Of a stretch of 64,000 nt of DNA, positions 9,102-19,578 are shown in pieces (position 1 is the stretch's first letter; each line of letters starts with the position of its first letter). The notes under the pieces were generated by a model, which had not been told where the DNA came from, made no database searches, and saw only the letters and a program-made list of their open reading frames with translations. The stretch lies in contig NZ_BOLM01000005.1 of the NCBI RefSeq assembly GCF_016861605.1, positions 62,001 through 126,000 on the forward strand, read 5' to 3'. Origin of the DNA: Levilactobacillus wangkuiensis (GTDB lineage Bacteria > Bacillota > Bacilli > Lactobacillales > Lactobacillaceae). Both the position numbers and the translations under genes were made by a program.

Positions 9102-10409
9102 GTGGCATTTCCAATCGTTGCCATTGTTGGCCGCCCAAACGTCGGGAAGTCAACCCTGTTCAACCGGATCGCTGGCGAACGGATCTCCATCGTTGAGGAT
9201 ACGCCCGGGGTTACCCGTGACCGGATCTACACCCACGCCGAATGGCTGGGAACCGAGTTTCGGATGATTGATACCGGGGGGATTGACCTCGGTGATGAAC
9301 CATTTTTAACGCAAATTACGCAACAGGCTGAAATCGCCATTGAAGAAGCCGACGTCATCGTCTTTATTGTGAGCGCTCCTGAGGGCGTGACCGATGCCGA
9401 TGAAAAGGTCGCTAAGATCCTATACCGGGCCGACAAGCCCGTTATTCTGGCTGTGAACAAGGCCGATAACCCTGAAACCCGGGAGACGGTCTATGACTTC
9501 TATTCCCTAGGTTTCGGCGATCCATACCCCGTTTCTGGGGTTCATGGGTTAGGCCTTGGGGATCTGCTGGACGCCGTCGTCAAGGAATTCCCTGACGATG
9601 AGGGTGCACCTAAGGACGACTCCGTTCGCTTCAGTCTGATTGGTCGGCCGAACGTCGGCAAGTCTTCGTTAGTCAATGCGATGCTCGGTGAAGACCGGGT
9701 CATCGTGTCTAACATTGCGGGGACCACGCGTGATGCGGTCGATACCAAGTTTGTGGCGGACGATACTAAGTTTACGATGGTCGATACGGCCGGGATTCGT
9801 AAGCGGGGTAAGGTCTACGAAAACACGGAACGGTACAGTGTCATGCGGGCCATGCGGGCGATTGATGATTCAGACGTCGTGCTGGTCGTCTTAAACGCTG
9901 AGGAAGGCATTCGCGAACAAGATAAGCGGGTTGCTGGTTACGCCCATGAAGCAGGTCGGGGAATCATTATCCTGGTCAACAAATGGGATACCTTGAAGAA
10001 GGATAACCACACGCTGACGGACTTCCAAAACCTGATTCGGCTCGAGTTCCAATACCTGAGCTACGCACCGATTGTCTTCGTTTCCGCTAAGACTGGTCAA
10101 CGGCTGGACCAACTGCCAGCGATGATCAAGCGGGTTTCTGAAAACCACAACAAGCGGGTTCAATCCGCTACGTTGAACGATGTGATTATGGACGCTATCG
10201 CCCTGAATCCAACGCCTTCCGACAACGGGAAGCGGCTCCGGGTCTACTACGGGACGCAGGTTGCGGTCGCACCGCCAACCTTTGTGGTCTTTGTCAACGA
10301 CCCGAAGATGATGCACTTCTCCTACGAGCGATTCTTAGAGAATCAGATCCGGGAACACTTCGATTTCGAAGGGACGCCGATTCATCTGATCGAGCGCGCT
10401 CGGAAGTAG
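9102..10409 (+). CDS. der: Ribosome assembly GTPase Der (EngA)
   Basis: A 435-residue protein with two tandem GTPase domains and a C-terminal KH-like domain, needed for 50S subunit maturation. Domain one has GRPNVGKST (residues 8-16), DTPGVTRD and NKAD; domain two has GRPNVGKSS (about 182), [10 protein letters not shown] and NKWD. The length is normal for the family. The start is GTG 9102 after AAAGGAGGG. It follows a terminator, so it has its own promoter or relies on read-through. Confidence 0.97.
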   Translation: MAFPIVAIVGRPNVGKSTLFNRIAGERISIVEDTPGVTRDRIYTHAEWLGTEFRMIDTGGIDLGDEPFLTQITQQAEIAIEEADVIVFIVSAPEGVTDADEKVAKILYRADKPVILAVNKADNPETRETVYDFYSLGFGDPYPVSGVHGLGLGDLLDAVVKEFPDDEGAPKDDSVRFSLIGRPNVGKSSLVNAMLGEDRVIVSNIAGTTRDAVDTKFVADDTKFTMVDTAGIRKRGKVYENTERYSVMRAMRAIDDSDVVLVVLNAEEGIREQDKRVAGYAHEAGRGIIILVNKWDTLKKDNHTLTDFQNLIRLEFQYLSYAPIVFVSAKTGQRLDQLPAMIKRVSENHNKRVQSATLNDVIMDAIALNPTPSDNGKRLRVYYGTQVAVAPPTFVVFVNDPKMMHFSYERFLENQIREHFDFEGTPIHLIERARK

Positions 10410-10415
10410 AACAAC

Positions 10416-10508
10416 GGGCATAACGCCAGCTTTTTCACCGGATTTTAACGATTTCTTAGTAAAAATCGTCTTTCTTGAAGTTTTATTGAGGAAAAATGGC
10501 GTTATCCC
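10416..10508 (+). repeat. 93-nt imperfect inverted repeat between der and hup
   Basis: An outer arm GGGCATAACGCCAGCTTTTTC at 10416 pairs with GAAAAATGGCGTTATCCC ending at 10508, with small bulges. Inside, ACGATTT (10448) pairs with AAATCGT (10463-10469). No long T run follows, so it is not a simple terminator, though it could protect or process the der mRNA end, or be a small RNA. What it does is unknown. Confidence 0.6.
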
Positions 10509-10647
10509 TTGTCATATAAGGCTTCCTGTGCTATCTTTGATAAAGAAATGATGCGGTTGACCGTATTTGTTTCATCATTTTTGGACCACTCAAAAATGAT
10601 CACTAGATGACATTCATCTAATCTTCTATTCAGGAGGTGAATTCAAA

Positions 10648-10923
10648 ATGGCAAACAAAGCACAATTGGTTAGCGATGTTGCAACTGCAACTGGTTTAAC
10701 TAAAAAGGACGCAACGGCTGCAGTTGACGCAGTCTTCGATTCTGTCCAAGCAACTTTAGCTAAAGGCGAAAAGGTTCAATTGATCGGCTTTGGTAACTTT
10801 GAAGTTCGTGAACGTGCAGCTCGTAAGGGCCGTAACCCACAAACTGGACAAGAAATCCAAATTCCTGCAAGCAAAGTACCTGCATTCAAGCCAGGTAAAG
10901 CTTTAAAGGATGCTGTTAAATAA
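10648..10923 (+). CDS. hup: DNA-binding protein HU
   Basis: HU is a small, abundant nucleoid protein that bends DNA. The 91-residue product is full length for the family (90-92), begins [17 protein letters not shown] and contains the DNA-binding arm signature [24 protein letters not shown] 10648 follows CAGGAGGTG. Codon use is that of a highly expressed gene. A 240-bp non-coding stretch upstream holds the inverted repeat at 10416-10508 and presumably the promoter; a terminator follows. Confidence 0.97.
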   Translation: MANKAQLVSDVATATGLTKKDATAAVDAVFDSVQATLAKGEKVQLIGFGNFEVRERAARKGRNPQTGQEIQIPASKVPAFKPGKALKDAVK

Positions 10924-10945
10924 TTTATTATTTAACGACTAAAAG

Positions 10946-10977
10946 AGCCAGTGCGGCGTATGCCGGGCTGGTTTTTT
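10946..10977 (+). terminator. Terminator after hup
   Basis: AGCCAGTGCGGC pairs imperfectly with GCCGGGCTGGT, then TTTTTT. Confidence 0.75.
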
Positions 10978-11126
10978 GTTGTGCTTAACTAGTTTAAAAG
11001 TTCCCGAAGAACCTGAATAGTCCGACTAGGCAATCATCTGCCACCACATTTGCCGGTAACGGTGGTAAGATGGTAAGTGCTGATTTAGTTTAGATAGAAA
11101 CTGACAAACAACGATGGAGGCGGGTT

Positions 11127-12386
11127 ATGAGTTACGCAGAAACGGCGCTGGACCAACTGGAAAAGGGCCAACTTGAAGATTTTAAAAAGCAGTATGCCTT
11201 GTCACTGCGTCACGATGACGATGAGACGCTTTTTAGCCTGGGAGAAGAGCTGTACTCCCTGGGCTTCCTCAACCAGTCTCGACGCATTTATGAAAAATTA
11301 TTAAAAAAGTATCCGGACGAAGACGAACTACGGACCAACTTAGCCGACATTGCGATTGATGAAGACAAGAACGACGAAGCGCTGGACTACCTGAACCAGG
11401 TCAAGCCAGATTCACCAGCCTACATCGAATCTTTGATGGTGGCGGCCGACCTGTATCAGACCCAGGAGCTCTTTGAAGTCAGTGAACAGAAATTACTGAC
11501 GGCCAAGAAATTGGCCCCTGACGAGCCCGTCATCACGTTTGCCTTGGCGGAGCTCTACTTCACCATGCGTGAGTTTAGAAAGGCCATTCCGCTGTATTTA
11601 GACCTGATTACAGCCGGTACCACGGAACTGTCTCGGGTCAACATCGTCGAACGGCTCGGGGTCGCCTATGCTAACGCCGGGCGCTTTGAACAAGCCGTGG
11701 GGTATCTCAAGCAGATTCATCCGGGGAACATGACACCGGACGTGAAGTTTGAGACGGCCTTTACCTACCTGCAACTGAAGGAACGGCCAACCGCCATTCG
11801 GCTCTTTAACGAGTTGAAGGACAGCGACGCGCACTATACCTCCCTGTACCCGTACCTGGGACAGGCGTTGGAGGAAGAGAACCGTTTACCCGAAGCACTT
11901 ACGGCCTTGCAGGAGGGACTGGGTGTCGACCAGTACAATGAAAAGCTCTGGCTACAGGCGGCTCACGTGGCCACTAAGCTCGATGATGAGAAGATGGCGG
12001 AGAAGTACCTGACCCACGGCCATCAGCTCGACAGCGACGATTTAAGCGCCGTCATTCAATTGAGTAATCTTTACGTGAAGCAGGAGCGGTGGCAGGAAAA
12101 TGCCGATTTGGTTCAGCCTTACGTGAAGAGTGAAGACGCCGATCCACAGCTGTACTGGAACCTGGCCATCACGGCCGAACACCAGGAAGACTTTGATGCC
12201 GCGCGGAAGTACTACGATGCGGCTCAGCCATTCTTTATGGATCAGGCCGACTTCCTGAAGCCCGCCATCTACTTCTATCGCGAAGAAGGGGCTACGGAAC
12301 AGGTTATCAAGTTATTACACGCCTATTTGCAGGTCGTTCCAGACGATGCAGAAATGGCACTGATGCTTGAGGGCTACGAAGACTAG
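11127..12386 (+). CDS. Tetratricopeptide repeat protein (YpiA type)
   Basis: A 419-residue soluble protein made almost wholly of TPR-like helical pairs: repeated Leu/Ala/Tyr patterns such as AYANAGRFEQAVGYL and ALAELYFTMREFRKAIPLY occur roughly every 34 residues. TPR arrays mediate protein binding; partners are unknown. The place after hup matches ypiA in Bacillus. ATG 11127 follows GGAGGCGG. No signal peptide or membrane segment is seen. Confidence 0.8.
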   Translation: MSYAETALDQLEKGQLEDFKKQYALSLRHDDDETLFSLGEELYSLGFLNQSRRIYEKLLKKYPDEDELRTNLADIAIDEDKNDEALDYLNQVKPDSPAYIESLMVAADLYQTQELFEVSEQKLLTAKKLAPDEPVITFALAELYFTMREFRKAIPLYLDLITAGTTELSRVNIVERLGVAYANAGRFEQAVGYLKQIHPGNMTPDVKFETAFTYLQLKERPTAIRLFNELKDSDAHYTSLYPYLGQALEEENRLPEALTALQEGLGVDQYNEKLWLQAAHVATKLDDEKMAEKYLTHGHQLDSDDLSAVIQLSNLYVKQERWQENADLVQPYVKSEDADPQLYWNLAITAEHQEDFDAARKYYDAAQPFFMDQADFLKPAIYFYREEGATEQVIKLLHAYLQVVPDDAEMALMLEGYED

Positions 12387-12474
12387 ATTTTTGAAAAAGA
12401 GGGTCTCTGCGGAGGCGTTCTTTTTGTTTGGGTTAGAACACAATAATTACTTTAACTTATTTAAACAAAATAAA

Positions 12475-12499
12475 AGCAACCGCAAAACCCGCGGTTGCT
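12475..12499 (-). terminator. Terminator of the YitT-family gene
   Basis: AGCAACCGC pairs with GCGGTTGCT; the minus strand continues into a T-rich run. It lies 13 bp after the yitT-like stop. Confidence 0.8.
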
Positions 12500-12511
12500 A
12501 AAACCCAGTCA

Positions 12512-13402
12512 CTAACGTTTAAATTTACCCAGGAGACCTTTTTTCGGGACCTCGAACGAGAAGCCTTCGCCTAAAGCCTCATTCACGTTGACCACGGACA
12601 CGAACGCCCGCGAATCATGCCGTGAAATAATTTGCCGCACTTGATACAACTCGCCGGGGGCCACGACCACGTAGATCATTTTACGCCCCTGGTGGGAGTA
12701 GCCACCTTCAGCGTTGATTAGACTGACGCCACGTTCCATTTGGTCCATGATGTCGTTGGTAATCTCTTGGTGCTTGGCGGAAACAATGATCACCCCGCGC
12801 GCCGCGTAAGCTCCCTCCAGCGTGAAGTTGACGATGCGGGAGAACACGTAGGAGTAAATCAACGTGTAGGCCATGTGCTGGATGTCGATGTAGACCAGCG
12901 AAATCAGTAGGACGACCACGTCTAAGTAAAGGAGCGTCCGCCCCATGGGTACGCCCCGGAAGCGTTCAAAAATCCGGGCCACAATGTCGGTGCCGCCGGT
13001 CGTCCCACCGTAACGGTAGAGCAAGCCAGAGCCGAGACCGCCAACCAGGCCGGCACCTAAGGCTGATAACAGGAGGTCGCCGTGCAGATCAATCACCAGG
13101 GGCACCCGTTGCCAGATCCATAAGAAGAGGGACAACATCAGGGTCCCGTAAATCGTGTAGACCAGCGATTGTCGACCCAAGAAGCGCCACCCAATCACGA
13201 TGAGGGGCACGTTGATCAGAATCGTCGAGTAGGCGGGGTCAATGTGAAAGAGCGCCCGCAAAATCAGCGTGATCCCGGAGATGCCCCCGTCTGCTAAGTG
13301 ATTCGCAATGTTAAAGAAGACTAAGCCAAATGCAAACATGGCGCAACCGATGCCAATCATGAGTAGGTCAAACAGGCGAATCGATTCGTCCTTTTGTGTC
13401 AT
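12512..13402 (-). CDS. YitT-family membrane protein (DUF2179 C-terminus)
   Basis: A 296-residue protein with five or six membrane segments in the first 190 residues (for example DLLMIGIGCAMFAFGLVFF) and a cytoplasmic C-terminal DUF2179 domain around residues 215-285 (GVSLINAEGGYSHQGRKMIY). The family is widespread in Firmicutes and its transport function is not established. ATG 13402 follows GGGAG by 9 bases; an earlier in-frame ATG at 13420 lacks a good site. The 5' leader contains a hairpin (13417-13450) directly before the ribosome binding site. Confidence 0.85.
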   Translation of the reverse strand: MTQKDESIRLFDLLMIGIGCAMFAFGLVFFNIANHLADGGISGITLILRALFHIDPAYSTILINVPLIVIGWRFLGRQSLVYTIYGTLMLSLFLWIWQRVPLVIDLHGDLLLSALGAGLVGGLGSGLLYRYGGTTGGTDIVARIFERFRGVPMGRTLLYLDVVVLLISLVYIDIQHMAYTLIYSYVFSRIVNFTLEGAYAARGVIIVSAKHQEITNDIMDQMERGVSLINAEGGYSHQGRKMIYVVVAPGELYQVRQIISRHDSRAFVSVVNVNEALGEGFSFEVPKKGLLGKFKR

Positions 13403-13751
13403 ACCATCCACTCCCAACACACGTTCACCACGGTTGCTGGCAACGTGTTTTCTAATCCGTTTGGTCCCGTTAGCGCTGTGAAATTGCTGGATTTAGGTGC
13501 AAACTTTCCCTGACTTCAACTAGCCAGTTTGTTAACCTAACAAGCCCCAAACGATTTTATTGCTAAACCCATCATAGCACACCCGCGATTTGCGCATAAA
13601 CCAATTTCGGGTCAATCACTGCCAGCCCCTGATTCGTCGCACAAATTTCGGGTCGGGGTCCGGTACTTTGAATTCAATTTCCGGGGCGAATCTGTTAGAC
13701 TGGCATAGTGAGTAAAAAACAGAAATCAACTGGCAAAAAGGGTGAACATAA
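13403..13751. other. Divergent intergenic region, yitT-like / cca
   Basis: This 349-bp stretch has no gene. It holds a hairpin on the minus strand (ACACGTT at 13419 with AACGTGT at 13442) in front of the yitT-like ribosome binding site, a direct repeat AATTTCGGGTC at 13603-13613 and 13644-13654, and presumably the cca promoter near 13668-13710 (TTGAAT, then TTAGAC). Confidence 0.5.
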
Positions 13752-14945
13752 ATGAAATTAGAACACTTACCAAATGAATTTGAATTGGCCCGGCCAGTCT
13801 TACAGACCATTGAGCGGGCCGGTTATGAAGCCTACTTCGTGGGTGGCAGTGTGCGGGATACCATTCTGGGCAAGGAAATCCATGACGTAGATATCGCGAC
13901 GAGTGCCTATCCCAATGAAATTAAGGGGCTTTTTAAACGGACCGTCGACACGGGCATCGAACACGGCACCGTGATGATTCTGGACCACGGTACCGGCTAC
14001 GAGACGACAACATTCCGGTCCGAATCGACCTATACCGATTACCGGCGGCCGGACCAGGTCACCTTTGTGCGGTCGCTCGCCGAGGACTTAAAGCGGCGGG
14101 ACTTTACCATTAATGCCTTGGCCATGAAGGAAGACGGGGAAGTCATTGACCTGTTCGATGGCCTAACGGATATGACCAACCACCAGATTCGGGCAGTGGG
14201 CGATCCGCAAGAACGGTTCCACGAAGACGCCTTGCGGATGATGCGGGCGGTCCGATTTGCCAGTCAATTAGACTTCAGCATCGTTGACGAGACTTTGGCA
14301 GCTATCACAGCCCACGCCCAGCTGCTGGCTAAAATCGCGGTGGAACGGACCCAGGCCGAGCTTCTGAAGCTCTTACAGGGCAAGGCGCCACAACGCGGCC
14401 TTCAGGACTTTATGACCACCGGCCTGTGGCAGCATTGCCCGGACTTTGCGGACCACGGTCCCGCACTGACGGCGTTGGCCACGGAACTGACCCAAGGCGT
14501 CTCCAGCGAGGTCGCTGCCTGGACGCTGCTGGCAACTAAGTTTGGGCTGGATAGTGCCGCTGTGACGCCATTCTTGAAACATTGGAAGACGGCCAATCAG
14601 ACCATTACGGCCGTCCAGACCGCTAGCAGAGCTGCGCAAATTCTGGCAACCGGTGACCTAAACGCCTGGCAACTGTACCAATGTGGGGCAGACCTCGCGC
14701 CAGTTGCCAACGAGGTGGCTGTGATTTTGGGTGCGCCTGACCGGGGAGCCGCGCTACAGGCCCAACTGGCAGCCTTACCGATTCAACACAAGAAAGAATT
14801 GGCCATTACGGGGAAAGAACTCATGCAGGCTGGCATTCAACCCGGCCCGCAACTGGGGGCCATCCTGGGCGATTTGGAATACCAGGTCGTTACGGGTGTG
14901 CTTCCCAACGAAACAGCCGCGCTGGTGGCTCACGTCAACGCCTAA
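13752..14945 (+). CDS. cca: CCA-adding tRNA nucleotidyltransferase
   Basis: This 397-residue class II nucleotidyltransferase adds or repairs the 3' CCA end of tRNAs. The head domain has FVGGSVRDTILG (residues about 28-39) and the catalytic carboxylates in DVDIAT; RRDFTINALAM and ERTQAELLKLL are also family motifs. Full length for the Gram-positive type. ATG 13752 has a weak GGGTG site. A 32-bp gap separates it from the ABC-F gene, so they are probably cotranscribed. Confidence 0.95.
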   Translation: MKLEHLPNEFELARPVLQTIERAGYEAYFVGGSVRDTILGKEIHDVDIATSAYPNEIKGLFKRTVDTGIEHGTVMILDHGTGYETTTFRSESTYTDYRRPDQVTFVRSLAEDLKRRDFTINALAMKEDGEVIDLFDGLTDMTNHQIRAVGDPQERFHEDALRMMRAVRFASQLDFSIVDETLAAITAHAQLLAKIAVERTQAELLKLLQGKAPQRGLQDFMTTGLWQHCPDFADHGPALTALATELTQGVSSEVAAWTLLATKFGLDSAAVTPFLKHWKTANQTITAVQTASRAAQILATGDLNAWQLYQCGADLAPVANEVAVILGAPDRGAALQAQLAALPIQHKKELAITGKELMQAGIQPGPQLGAILGDLEYQVVTGVLPNETAALVAHVNA

Positions 14946-14977
14946 CGGTAATTTGAGAATAAGAGAGTGAACAATTT

Positions 14978-16873
14978 ATGCAAACCTTACGCGCGGAAAA
15001 TCTTCACCGGACTTACGGGGAGAAAACGCTTTTTGACAATTTAAATTTTATTATTAACGAACACGACCGAATCGGCCTGATTGGGGTCAATGGGAGTGGG
15101 AAAACCTCACTGCTGAACACGTTAGCGGGCATTAGCAACGAACAAACGGGCGCCATCGAGACACCCAAGGACTACACCATCGGCTACCTCACGCAAAAGC
15201 CTGAGCTGGACGAAAATTTAACGGTGATGGATGCCGTTTTCTCCGGTGATCAAAAAGTCTTCGTCACGATTCGGCGCTACGAGGCGGCTTTAGCTGCTTA
15301 CGGGGCCCATCCGGAAGATGCCAAGGCTCAACAGCGTTATCTGGACGCCGAAGCCCAGATGAACGAAGAAGATGCCTGGACGGCCGAGAGCGATGTCAAG
15401 ACCATCCTGACGCAACTGAAGATCACGGACCTGTCACAAGCGATTAAGACCATGTCCGGGGGTCAAATCAAGCGGGTCGGCTTAGCCCAAGTCTTGATTC
15501 AGTCGCCCGATTTGTTACTGCTGGACGAACCAACCAACCACTTGGATTTTGACTCCATTGCTTGGCTCCAACAATACCTGGCGTCCTACAAGGGGGCCTT
15601 ACTGGTCGTGACCCATGACCGGTACTTCCTGGACCAAATTGCCAACCAAATTTGGGAACTTGATTTCGGGAAACTGTACCAATACCCCGGCAACTACCAA
15701 GCCTACGTACAGGAAAAGGCCGAGCGGGTCAGTCAGGAAGCCGAAGCTGATCAGAAACAGCAACAGCTGTACAAAAAAGAGTTAGCCTGGATGAAGGCGG
15801 GGGCCAAAGCCCGTTCCACCAAGCAACAGGCGCGAATCAACCGGTTCAACGATATTGCCAGCAACGTCGGCACCCGGCAAGTTCAGAACAACGTCGCCAT
15901 CTCCCTGGGCCAACAACGGCTCGGGAAAAAGGTAATCGAGCTCAAGGACGCCAACCTGACCCTGGGCGACCACGTGATCTTAAAGGACTTTGACGACCTG
16001 ATTCAGGGTGGCGAACGCATCGGGATCAGTGGGGAAAATGGGGCTGGGAAGTCCAGTCTCCTAAACGTCATTGCCCAACGCCTGCCCCTGGATTCTGGAA
16101 TCGTGTCAATTGGGGAGACCGTGAAGATGGCCTACTACACCCAACAGATTGAACCCATTCCGGACGACAAACGGATGATCAACTACCTGTCCGAGGTCGG
16201 TCAAAACGTCACGGACAAGGCCGGCAATTCCGTTAGTGTCACTGAATTACTGGAACAATTCCTGTTCCCACGGTTCATGCACGGGACGCTGATTCGCAAG
16301 CTCTCCGGTGGGGAAAAACGGCGGTTGTACCTGTTGAAGCTATTAATGGAACAACCTAACGTCCTCTTACTGGATGAACCTACAAACGACTTAGATATTG
16401 GGACGTTGACTGTTTTGGAAGATTATATTTCACAATTTGCCGGCACCGTCATCACCGTTTCCCATGACCGGTACTTCCTGGACAAAGTTGCCGACCGTCT
16501 GTTGATCTTTACGGGTAACGGCGATATCGAACGGTACTCCGGGCGCTTCAGCAGTTATTTGGCGGATGAACAAGCCCAACACAAACAAGCCGCCAAGACG
16601 GAGAAGGCCAAGGCCACGCCAAAAGCCGAACAAAAGCCGGCTGAGCCTCGCAAAAAAGTCAAGCTGACCTACGCGGAACAGAAGGAATGGGAAGGTATCG
16701 AAGGCGTCATCGATGGCTTAGAAGACCAGAAGTCTCAGGTCCAAACGGCCATGAACGCCAATGGCGCCAACTATGACAAGCTGGCCGACCTTCAGTCACA
16801 ATTAGACGACTTAGACAAACAGTTGGATGAAAAAATGACGCGTTGGGAATACCTCAGCGAATACGCAGAATAG
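14978..16873 (+). CDS. ABC-F ATPase (Uup-like)
   Basis: A 631-residue cytosolic protein with two ABC ATPase domains and no membrane part, as in the ABC-F family of ribosome-acting ATPases. Walker A motifs are GVNGSGKTS (about residue 36) and GENGAGKSS (about 353); the signatures are MSGGQIKR and LSGGEKRR; both Walker B motifs read LLLDEPTN. A Lys-rich, coiled C-terminal domain ending the protein ([16 protein letters not shown] onwards) is the Uup type. It could influence translation or DNA; a specific antibiotic target is not indicated. Confidence 0.88.
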   Translation: MQTLRAENLHRTYGEKTLFDNLNFIINEHDRIGLIGVNGSGKTSLLNTLAGISNEQTGAIETPKDYTIGYLTQKPELDENLTVMDAVFSGDQKVFVTIRRYEAALAAYGAHPEDAKAQQRYLDAEAQMNEEDAWTAESDVKTILTQLKITDLSQAIKTMSGGQIKRVGLAQVLIQSPDLLLLDEPTNHLDFDSIAWLQQYLASYKGALLVVTHDRYFLDQIANQIWELDFGKLYQYPGNYQAYVQEKAERVSQEAEADQKQQQLYKKELAWMKAGAKARSTKQQARINRFNDIASNVGTRQVQNNVAISLGQQRLGKKVIELKDANLTLGDHVILKDFDDLIQGGERIGISGENGAGKSSLLNVIAQRLPLDSGIVSIGETVKMAYYTQQIEPIPDDKRMINYLSEVGQNVTDKAGNSVSVTELLEQFLFPRFMHGTLIRKLSGGEKRRLYLLKLLMEQPNVLLLDEPTNDLDIGTLTVLEDYISQFAGTVITVSHDRYFLDKVADRLLIFTGNGDIERYSGRFSSYLADEQAQHKQAAKTEKAKATPKAEQKPAEPRKKVKLTYAEQKEWEGIEGVIDGLEDQKSQVQTAMNANGANYDKLADLQSQLDDLDKQLDEKMTRWEYLSEYAE

Positions 16874-16884
16874 GAGACGGTCAC

Positions 16885-17835
16885 GTGTTAGAAGACGGGT
16901 ATTTAGATTTGGCTAAGAAGGTCCTGAACGAGGGCCACGAGAAGACCGACCGAACGGGCACCGGGACCATCAGTCTGTTTGGCTACCAGATGCGGTTTAA
17001 CCTACAGGAAGGCTTTCCTTTGTTAACCACGAAAAAGGTCCCCTTTGGATTGATCAAATCCGAACTTTTATGGTTCTTGCGTGGCGACACGAATATTCGT
17101 TTTCTCCTGCAACACCACAACCATATTTGGGACGAATGGGCCTTCCAGCGGTACGTAGCGAGTCCCGATTACCACGGCCCGGACATGACCGACTTTGGTC
17201 GGCGTTCGTTAGTCGACCCAGACTTTAACCAACAGTATCAGGCGGAGAAAAAAGCCTTTTGTGACAAGATTCTCACGGACCAAGCCTTCGGGGACCATTA
17301 CGGTGACCTGGGTCTGGTTTACGGGAGTCAGTGGCGCGCTTGGCAGGGCCACAACGGCGAAACGATTGACCAGTTGGCCAACGTGATCGATACGCTGCGG
17401 ACCCATCCAGATTCTCGGCGAATGATTGTGTCGGCCTGGAATCCCGCCGATGTGCCGTCCATGGCCTTACCGCCTTGTCATACGCTGTACCAATTTTACG
17501 TGAACGATGGCAAGCTGAGTTGTCAGCTCTACCAACGGAGCGGGGACATCTTCCTCGGCGTGCCGTTTAACATTGCCAGTTACGCCTTGCTGACCTCGTT
17601 GATTGCCAAGGAGGTTGGCCTGGAGGTCGGTGACTTCGTGCACACCCTGGGTGACGCGCACATTTACAAGAACCACATCAACCAGATTGAAACGCAACTG
17701 GCCCGGACGCCGAAAGCCGCACCACAACTGTGGTTGAATCCGGACAAATCCAGTATTTTTGATTATGAAATGAGCGATATTAAGGTAACCGGCTACGACC
17801 CAGCGCCCGCTATCAAGGCGCCGGTGGCCGTTTAA
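16885..17835 (+). CDS. thyA: Thymidylate synthase
   Basis: ThyA converts dUMP to dTMP with methylenetetrahydrofolate. The 316-residue product carries the insert found in the Lactobacillus casei type enzyme (about 50 residues longer than E. coli), the active-site Cys in [12 protein letters not shown], and [19 protein letters not shown]. The likely start is GTG 16885, giving [14 protein letters not shown], because AGGAGA lies 7 bases upstream, overlapping the end of the previous gene. Next to folA, which regenerates tetrahydrofolate from its product. Confidence 0.96.
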   Translation: MLEDGYLDLAKKVLNEGHEKTDRTGTGTISLFGYQMRFNLQEGFPLLTTKKVPFGLIKSELLWFLRGDTNIRFLLQHHNHIWDEWAFQRYVASPDYHGPDMTDFGRRSLVDPDFNQQYQAEKKAFCDKILTDQAFGDHYGDLGLVYGSQWRAWQGHNGETIDQLANVIDTLRTHPDSRRMIVSAWNPADVPSMALPPCHTLYQFYVNDGKLSCQLYQRSGDIFLGVPFNIASYALLTSLIAKEVGLEVGDFVHTLGDAHIYKNHINQIETQLARTPKAAPQLWLNPDKSSIFDYEMSDIKVTGYDPAPAIKAPVAV

Positions 17836-17852
17836 ATAAGGAGGAGACTGCG

Positions 17853-18347
17853 ATGCTGATTTTTTTATGGGCTGAGAGCCAGGGAAAAGTCATTGGCTTT
17901 CACGGCAGCTTACCGTGGCACCTGCCAGCCGACATGCACTACTTCAAGACCGTGACGACGGGCAACACCATTGTTGCGGGCGCCAAGACGTTTGCCTCAT
18001 TTCCCCAAGCGCTACCAAACCGGACCAACGTGGTGGTAAGCCATCGCGATGCCAGTGAGTTTCCCGCGGGTGTGACCGTGCTCAATTCGCTAGATGCGGT
18101 GCGCGAATACGCTGCCCAACGGCCAACGGAGAAAATTTTCGTAGTCGGCGGCGCGCAGATCTTTGCCGGCCTGGTCGATGACGTCGACTACCTCTACCGA
18201 ACCGTGATTGATGCCGGATTTGACGGCGACACCTGGATGCCAGCGATTGATTATACGAAATTTCAGTTGATTGACCGGCAGCCAGGGGTTCGTAACGAGA
18301 AGAATACCGTCGATTACACCTTCGAACAGTACCAACGGCGGTCATAA
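17853..18347 (+). CDS. folA: Dihydrofolate reductase
   Basis: A 164-residue NADPH-dependent enzyme that reduces dihydrofolate, the by-product of ThyA. The substrate loop SLPWHLPADMHYFK with acidic Asp, GNTIVAGAKTFASFP and VVGGAQIFAG are the family motifs. The residue after IGFHG is typical of Lactobacillus enzymes. ATG 17853 follows AAGGAGG. It is 17 bp after thyA, so the two form an operon. The transcript would run into the structured element at 18378. Confidence 0.95.
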   Translation: MLIFLWAESQGKVIGFHGSLPWHLPADMHYFKTVTTGNTIVAGAKTFASFPQALPNRTNVVVSHRDASEFPAGVTVLNSLDAVREYAAQRPTEKIFVVGGAQIFAGLVDDVDYLYRTVIDAGFDGDTWMPAIDYTKFQLIDRQPGVRNEKNTVDYTFEQYQRRS

Positions 18348-18377
18348 ACCAGTCGTTCAATACCGTTCCCGGCGGCG

Positions 18378-18532
18378 GATTCAAGGTGGCCTGCTATGGG
18401 GCCGGCTCCAGACGAAGAGCGGTCTTCCGCCTCAACTTTGAGCCTGAGAAACGGTCTCAAAGGTTGTCCCATGGGCTAAGCTGAGTGAGGAACCTCAGCT
18501 AAGGCCATCGACACAGCTGGCCACCTTGATTC
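18378..18532 (+). ncRNA. Structured intergenic element, copy A
   Basis: A closing stem TCAAGGTGGCC (18381-18391) pairs exactly with GGCCACCTTGA (18519-18529). Inside are a degenerate first hairpin with the loop AGAGCGGTCTTC (18416-18427), a second hairpin CAACTTTGAG / CTCAAAGGTTG (18433-18466), and a third hairpin 18473-18506 in which GGC and GCC flank a symmetric TAA/TAA internal loop. The same architecture, with different stem sequence, occurs at 28696-28863 and 29088-29249. It lies 30 bp after folA in the 348-bp gap before the hlyIII terminator; the remainder of that gap shows nothing I can name. I treat it as a candidate structured RNA; no promoter of its own is evident. Confidence 0.55.
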
Positions 18533-18695
18533 ACCTCTGGTCACTCAGTATGGAACGTGTCATTTTCCGCTTTGAAACTAGGACTTGGCTAACTGGCTTA
18601 TTTCCACGATTACTACTTCATCAGTCTGAAGTTCACAAATGACTAATATTTGCTAAAAATAGCCTTATCTACATTGAGTTAAGGCACATCAAAAA

Positions 18696-18733
18696 GGCGA
18701 AGACAGCTATCCTTCAGGGATAATGTCTTCGCC
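18696..18733 (-). terminator. Terminator of the hemolysin III gene
   Basis: GGCGAAGACA pairs with TGTCTTCGCC; on the minus strand TTTTT follows. Confidence 0.85.
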
Positions 18734-18767
18734 TTATTTGATGTTCGGTATTAACTATCGCAAAATT

Positions 18768-19409
18768 TTAAGCATACAACAGGATGGAAAAGTACATCAG
18801 TCCCGTCCCCAGCATCACGAACAGGTGCCAGATGACGTGCCCGAATGGGACGTTTTTGAAGCTGTAGAGGACGGCGCCCACCGTGAAGGCCACACCGCCG
18901 AAGAACAACAGCGCAAAGCCGACGGGGCCCAGGCCCGCGTACAGTGGCTTGATGCCCAGCAAGCACATCCAGCCCATGACCACGTAGATGATGGTCGATA
19001 ATTTTTGCATTTTGCCCAACCACAGGGCCTTGTAGATGACCCCACAGACCGCCATGGCCCAGATGATGCCGAACATGGTCCAGCCAAGCGCGCCACCGAC
19101 CACCAAGAGACTAAATGGCGTATAGGTTCCGGCAATCAATAAATAAATAGCACAATGGTCAAATATTTGAAAAACGTGGCGGCCACGGGTAAAGTACAAA
19201 CTGTGAAACATGGTGGACGCGAGGTAGAAGAGCACCAGGATGGCCCCGTAAATGGCAAAGGTCGTCATGCGCATGGCCCCACCCTTAGCGTGGGCCTGCA
19301 GCAATAACACGACGAGTCCGGCAATACTCAAGGCGGCCCCGATTCCGTGGGTGACCGCGTTTAAGACCTCATTGACGACTTGGTAGGTGTGGCTCCGTTC
19401 TTTTATCAA
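18768..19409 (-). CDS. Hemolysin III / YqfA-family membrane protein
   Basis: A 213-residue seven-membrane-segment protein of the PAQR/HlyIII family. It contains the conserved EVLNAVTHGIG near the N-terminus, STMFHSLYF, HCAIYLLIAGTYTPF in the middle and GHVIWHLFVMLGTGLMYFSIL at the end, whose His residues form the family metal site. Despite the name, lytic activity is rarely shown. The start is TTG 19409, set by AAGGAGG 7 bases before it. It converges with folA and has its own terminator. Confidence 0.9.
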   Translation of the reverse strand: MIKERSHTYQVVNEVLNAVTHGIGAALSIAGLVVLLLQAHAKGGAMRMTTFAIYGAILVLFYLASTMFHSLYFTRGRHVFQIFDHCAIYLLIAGTYTPFSLLVVGGALGWTMFGIIWAMAVCGVIYKALWLGKMQKLSTIIYVVMGWMCLLGIKPLYAGLGPVGFALLFFGGVAFTVGAVLYSFKNVPFGHVIWHLFVMLGTGLMYFSILLYA

Positions 19410-19578
19410 ACAAAATCCTCCTTAGAATTCCGGTGACTTTATTTTTCTCTAAAGCAGCCGGATAGTTCCGAACAACTTACTGAAAATTGTCACTAACTCT
19501 GCTATACTATTACCGTATGTTTCATTACGCATATTGTAGCATAAACCAAAATTTCTGGTCAGAAAGAGTGGGATACCC

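Noticed and set aside
13603-13654. Direct repeat AATTTCGGGTC as an operator
   Set aside because: Only two copies 41 bp apart with no regulator known nearby; too little to claim a site.
18378-18532. T-box, 6S RNA, RNase P or SRP RNA as explanation of the element
   Set aside because: No specifier or antiterminator motif, no matching core, and three divergent copies in one window do not fit single-copy RNAs.
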